A stretch of DNA of 64,000 nucleotides from Pollenia angustigena. Its lineage: Eukaryota > Arthropoda > Insecta > Diptera > Polleniidae. A program made the translations under genes and the position numbers. Below the pieces are notes generated by a model that saw only the letters and a program-made list of their open reading frames with translations, was not told the origin of the DNA and ran no database searches. The DNA lies in NCBI GenBank assembly GCA_930367215.1, contig OV884056.1:89291285-89355284 (forward strand), read 5' to 3'. This document shows, piece by piece, positions 59,325 to 64,000 of this stretch (position 1 is its first letter; every line of letters starts with the position of its first letter).

Positions 59325-60603
59325 GTTTTCAGTACTTAAATTTTTTTAATGGTTTCAGTAATTGTTGCGCCAACTTTCAGTCGTAGACTAATCCAGGCAT
59401 TATGCTTATTTTGCAATATATAGGCTTATGCTACCATGCCTCAAAATTTACCTGTTCCCTGCATACATATGGATTTAGGCTGAATAATGCAATTTTGATA
59501 TTATGCACGTGTCCAAATAAGATTTGTGCCTACCTGTATGGACCATAAGTCAATATTGTCCTTGACCATTTGTACGCCAAAGTATTGTTTAAGTGAGGTA
59601 CGTACCTGCTAATTTCAATGAGTAGTTTTTTTCAAACTATTAGATCAAACTACTGTCAGTCAAAACATATAAGGGATGGAAGCCATACAATTTCTGCAAC
59701 CATGTCTTTTTAACCTTTTTTACCTCTAGAAGCCAAACGGGCACGTACGGCCAGATAAAGCCTTTTGAATTATGTAAAGAAATAATCAAAGAACAGGTTT
59801 TGCAAATATGGCAAATATAGAAAAATATAGATCTTTTTTATTTACCGTCAAAATTGAAAAATAGTGAAAAAACGGATAGTTTTTAAATAGTGATTTACCA
59901 GGAGAAACACAAAGCAAACAGTTAATTTTTTTTTATCATTATACATTTTATAAATACATCAATCAATACAAACAAAAAATAAGGCGATTCGTTACATATT
60001 TTTCGTGATATTACACCTGAAATCGCAACAAATTGACTAAAAATTGTGTGTTCTCGTGAATACCGAAAGTCGGTCAGCTTTGAACGTTTATATCTTCTAA
60101 ACTAAAAATGTGATATTATTAAGAGTGGCATATTTGAAATCGTTGGGTTTATTCAAAACTTCGTCGGCGCTCATGAAAATTTTGATTTTTGCAACCTCGT
60201 TTGCTCGTGTGCGTCGGCTATACTAAATAATGTAAAGAGCGACTTTAATGTTTGTTGTTTGCAAACGAGCTTTGAAAATATCCGTATATTTTATAAAAAT
60301 GTTAAAAGCAAAATAATTCAAAAGTAAAAAAATGTTGCAAGAACAAAATATTATTATTATTCTTTGTATTTTGCATTTTTAATTGTTTTTTAGTGTTCAA
60401 ATTTTTTCTCGCCCCATTTTAATTCGTGACCCTACAAGAAATGAATGAGCGAGTAGTCACATTTTTCATTTTGGTGTTAAAAAAACACAAATTCATTGAT
60501 CGTATGCAATAACACATATAGACCACTAATAAAATATGAATCAAAATTTATTAACTTCAGTTTGTACAATTTAAAAAAAAAGTATTAAACTTTATAAGAC
60601 ATA
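59325..60603. other. non-coding DNA upstream of the Transib gene
   Basis: The right end of the Transib element should lie here, but I see no TIR matching the left side. No gene. Confidence 0.4.
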
Positions 60604-60745
60604 GGCCGGTAGGCTAGCTAGTAGTGAGCTAGTCTATCAACCCCGGGGTTGCGGGTTCGATTCCCGCCAGAGACTCTGGTTTCTTTCCTGCAGACAAGCG
60701 CCAAGCTTCGCGGGGATTAGCATAGGGAATTAAAAAAAAAAAAAA
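60604..60745 (+). mobile_element. tRNA-derived SINE, copy 2
   Basis: GGCCGGTAGGCTAGCTAG head. The T-arm-like GCGGGTTCGATTCCCGC (60651-60667) folds into a perfect 5-bp stem with a 7-base loop. Same body as 53614-53766, ending in a run of about 13 A. Opposite orientation to copy 1. Confidence 0.87.
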
Positions 60746-62043
60746 TAATACCTTGCAGAGAACGTAAAAAATGTATTAAAGAGTTTAACAATGCATAGTT
60801 GGCTTATTGTATACGCGTTGATAACGTACTCTGTTTTGGAACTCATCCATACTTTCTGCAAGTTCTGCAGTTCTTAACCATTGCCTTTATAAAACTATGT
60901 TTCAAAATACAGTATCAAAGCATCCCGCTATTCTCCGATTCTTACAACATCTTCCTTTAAGAAGTCCATCTTATATAAGAAACACCTAATACAGAACAGA
61001 ATTCCTGAAATTCTTTTATTTATGTTATTCTTTTAGGACTATGTGAAAAAACTTTAAATATTACCCCAAAGAACCCTTATATTTTTTGCATTGCTAAGTA
61101 AGATGAACTGCCTGTTCATCTATTTGTGAACGAAGACTTCGATCGATTAACTTACATTTAAAACGAAAACAAATTTATACAATATTGTCTTTGTTTTACA
61201 TGTAATTTAAGCGAACGAAGTCAATGTTCAAAATCGATGAATAGGCTATAAGCTTACCAACAGTTCCAGTCATGGCGTGAGCGCCATTTGTTGCCAATCC
61301 GATCAAATTTTGTATAGGAATATTGTTTGTTGATAAAAAGTTTTTTATAAGAAGAAAAATTTAAACCGCATCTGACTTGGTAAGCTCGAATAAGATGACA
61401 AAGCTATCCTTTATAAAACTAACACCGTCAAAGTAACTCGCTCCTAACGTAATATCAATGCCATATCCATAGTTTCATCAACAATAAAAAAATTGTTTGT
61501 GTTTGGTAAAAAAGCTATACGATTTGTAATTGTCAGCTATCCGTCCAATTTTCTAAAACCGACCAAAATTAGGTTTGGCCTACCATCCGACCAAACCAAA
61601 AATATCCGACCATATTTGGTCGGAAAAGATCATGTTCGGCAACCCTGAGCACAAGTAAACCAACCGCTTTTGTCTCATTTTTTAACATAAGTCACTTGAA
61701 CCCCTTGTGCTTAAAGCCCCTCATATTTAATTCATTGCCGAAGAAATAAAAAGATTGGCTAAAATAGAAGCCCAAAAGTTGTTGTCAATTAATGGAAATA
61801 AGTGAAATTGCAATTGGTTTATTCTTTTCTTTCCGAGAACCCGATAACTTTTGTTTGTTTCAATATAAAATTTGTTCAAATGATCAAGAGCCATAACCGT
61901 GCTGCTTTTATCGGATTAAAAACATGACGATTAAAAAATGATTTGAAATATGAGCAAAAACTATATAATTTACAATGCAAAAATCAGACTAAAAATACTC
62001 ACCAATAATTTTAAAAACTACTATTTAATTGCTCAAAAAGAGA
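60746..62043. other. non-coding DNA with one hairpin
   Basis: Only the hairpin at 61109-61249 is recognised. Confidence 0.4.
61109..61249. repeat. 141-bp hairpin MITE, AACAGGCTG-end family, diverged copy 2
   Basis: CCTGTTCATCTATTTGTGAA and the complementary right end (TTCAAAATCGATGAATAGG) with TTACATTTAAAAC-type inner arms, resembling 18316-18454. Confidence 0.6.
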
Positions 62044-62293
62044 GCAGTGGCCGTATTCTTTAATTCGCTAAAGCTAAATCTCTATCTCTAAAAATATATA
62101 AAGCTGATTTAGCGATTTTTGGCTACGAATGCAAGACTGTAACATGCATTGCTAAATTTGGCAATGCCATACAAATTTAGTTCGCCGCAATTTTAGCTTT
62201 TAATGTCTTCGCTAAAATTTTTAAATTTTGTATTCTCTAAGGCATTTTAGCTATCGAGATTTTGCTAAGCGAAATACAGAATGCGGCCGCAGT
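62044..62293. repeat. 250-bp TIR MITE
   Basis: GCAGTGGCCGTATTCTTTAA and the complement of ATACAGAATGCGGCCGCAGT form the ends, and GCTAAA words recur inside in both orientations. Confidence 0.6.
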
Positions 62294-62439
62294 ACATTTT
62301 TTCACAAATTATTCTTTGAGGTGATTCATCGGTAGGGTACAATTTTCTCACAACAACAGTATGATCGAAAAATCAGCTCATATGCTTTATTTCGCTCTTT
62401 TTTATATTTCGACTTTACTCCAAAACTTTTTGATACCAA

Positions 62440-62606
62440 TCAAGGCGAATTCACTAAAAGGAAAAGTCAACATAGGGTGCTTTTTTCGATGGTCGACTTG
62501 TCAAAGGTTCTACGTAAACTAGTTTTTTATGTAAACAAACCTATTTTTTTACTGAAGCAGTATTTTTGTAGAGTTGACCTCACCTTCTAGTCAATTCGCC
62601 TTGATA
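62440..62606. repeat. 167-bp TIR MITE
   Basis: ATCAAGGCGAATTCACT and AGTCAATTCGCCTTGAT are inverted. The flanking GATACC/GGTATC also pair. Confidence 0.6.
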
Positions 62607-63238
62607 CCCATCTTGTGCAAATTGTCTATTTATTGCTCTGTAAAGTAGTGCTCAAAACATCTGCACTCTTGCAAAATAGATTATTACAAAACTTGGCTAA
62701 AATCAAAGCTGAAATGACGGCTAGCGATGACTTAAAGAAATTTGGCAATTTGGAATGTATTTTATTAGTTTTCTATCACAAATGGAACAATGTTGCCAAA
62801 TCGTCGTTCCGGAGTTATCTTGTCGTATATCACAAAATCGAAAAAAATGAGATAAGACCGTTTCCTATGGTAAATTTAATAGATCTATCGATTTGCGCTA
62901 TCCTCACGTCTCTATCTCTTATGGTTAATGAGATATTACGAAGCTATTTTGTTGTATATCCACTTTTGCGAAAAATTTAATACGTAATAATATCGTATTT
63001 AGCATAATTGTGGATGTACGACAAAAAACGTGTGAAAATTTTCAATTAAAAAAATCTTGCGTTATCTTATTGTATGTGAACAAAGTAAATTAGGCAAGTT
63101 ACAAAAAAGAGACTTTATTATTAATATTACTGTTATTTTAACATTTTTCGTTTTATATGCTTTTTATATTGATGGAATTATTGCTATATTGCCTAAATTT
63201 TCTTTATTGTTAAGCAATTAAAGGTTAAATATTCAGAG
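62607..63238. other. AT-rich DNA, nothing recognised
   Basis: An open frame of 121 codons (62615-62980, plus strand) has no known motif and an unremarkable composition. I do not call it a gene. Confidence 0.35.
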
Positions 63239-63808
63239 TGGTCCAACCATAATGCACAATGTTAATTGTGAATAAAACAAAAAGTTTTTAGAGAATTATC
63301 TGATTTTTTTTTATTATTATAAAGAAGGATCTATGACAACTATGTGTGAGAGAAAATATCAGCCAAATGCTCGTCGCGGCTAGCATACCATTGTCGTATG
63401 GTCCATATTTTCAATGCCTCTGAGACATAATTGAGATTCAATGTCCTTAATGTGTCAAATTATCTAATCCTTTAGCTCTTGAATTGTTCTTGGCTTATTG
63501 ACGTACACTTTTTATTTTAAATATTACCAAAGAAAGAAGGCCAACGGTGTCAAATCATATGATCGTGACGGCGAGTTGACATGGCCATTGAATTTCTCGT
63601 GCAGAAGAGCCATTGTTTTGTTGGCCGTGCGACACATTCTTTTCGAACTACTTATCGTCCATGTCCATATCCTCACTTTTGGCAAAAAAAAATCCCTTAT
63701 TAGCTCGCGATAGCGAACACCATTCACAGTAACTGCTTGGCATACCTCATTTTTGAAGAAGTAAAGCCCGATGATGCCGCCTGGCCATAAACCGCACCAA
63801 ACATGCAT
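63239..63808 (-). pseudogene. mariner-like transposase remnant
   Basis: Starts at GTGGTCCAACC, the complement of the end of the 21093-21665 remnant. On the minus strand it shows VWCGLWPGGIIGLYFFKN, QAVTVNGVRYRELIRDFFLP, then in another frame the QQDGATCHTA-type region reduced to RMCRTANKTMALLHEKFNGH and SYDLTPLAFFLW. Stops and frameshifts are many, and the N-terminal third is absent. Confidence 0.75.
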
Positions 63809-64000
63809 GCAAATTATTATTTCTTCCCGTTTATTTATTTAAAAAAAAATACATTTATTTATTTTTTAAATTTCTTAAACGGTAGATTACAATTCTTAGG
63901 TTCTGTTCGAACCGTTGTCCAAATTAAATATAATTTAAATCTAATAATTTTTAAAAGCAAGAAGCATAATTATGCTTTATATTTATCATTGCGATTATCG
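63809..64000. other. AT-rich DNA at the window edge
   Basis: Nothing recognised. Confidence 0.3.

Noticed and set aside
60604..60745. Functional tRNA gene
   Set aside because: Acceptor and anticodon stems do not close properly, and the body plus poly(A) tail is shared with another copy, so SINE is the better call.
62615..62980. 121-codon open frame as a gene
   Set aside because: No motif, no splice or promoter context, and such lengths occur by chance in 64 kb.

Overview
The window is AT-rich eukaryotic DNA and reads as the genome of a higher (schizophoran) fly. The basis is one clearly coding single-copy gene, a squeeze/rotund-type five-zinc-finger transcription factor with short insect-style splice signals and long Gln/His/Asn tracts, together with the transposon families around it (Penelope-like, Jockey-like, Transib, mariner-like, hAT and many short inverted-repeat elements). 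I cannot name the species. No rRNA, functional tRNA, CRISPR or bacterial operon is visible.

Layout. 0-5.3 kb holds dispersed repeats and a decayed Penelope-like retroelement lying inside an older terminal-inverted-repeat (TIR) element. 6.1-10.1 kb (minus strand) is the zinc finger gene, rebuilt here as three coding exons (10113-9484, 9367-8311, 6466-6144; 669 codons plus stop). Its larger intron carries three hairpin-type MITEs. 10.1-26 kb is non-coding and repeat rich: several palindromic MITEs, a 257-bp tandem array, a 1.55-kb TIR element with a hAT MITE nested inside it, and a mariner-like remnant. 26-32.5 kb holds two broken non-LTR retrotransposons, and the second is interrupted by two almost identical 620-bp elements in opposite orientation. 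32.6-35.7 kb is a 3-kb element with about 280-bp inverted ends, packed with smaller palindromes. 36-48 kb is AT-rich non-coding DNA with more inverted-repeat elements, including a 0.63-kb pair at 45.5 and 47.0 kb. 48.9-53.5 kb is a nest: an RNase H-type retroelement 3' end, split by a hAT-like element, which itself contains smaller MITEs, next to a 5'-truncated Jockey-like element. 53.6 and 60.6 kb carry two copies of a tRNA-derived SINE. 57.3-59.3 kb (minus strand) is a nearly intact Transib transposase gene, a relative of the RAG1 recombinase. The window ends in another mariner-like remnant.

The only confident host gene is the zinc finger gene. Two short minus-strand candidate terminal exons (43949-43915 and 55313-55263) hint at a host gene whose upstream exons lie elsewhere, but this is weak. 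Everything else is mobile DNA, and its nesting gives a relative history of insertions. No new multi-gene system is evident. The most unusual items are the inverted pair of elements with short host remnants in the Jockey-like copy, the Transib gene with only two lesions, the palindrome island at 32.6-35.7 kb, the SINE family, and a hammerhead-like motif at the 3' side of the Penelope-like element.
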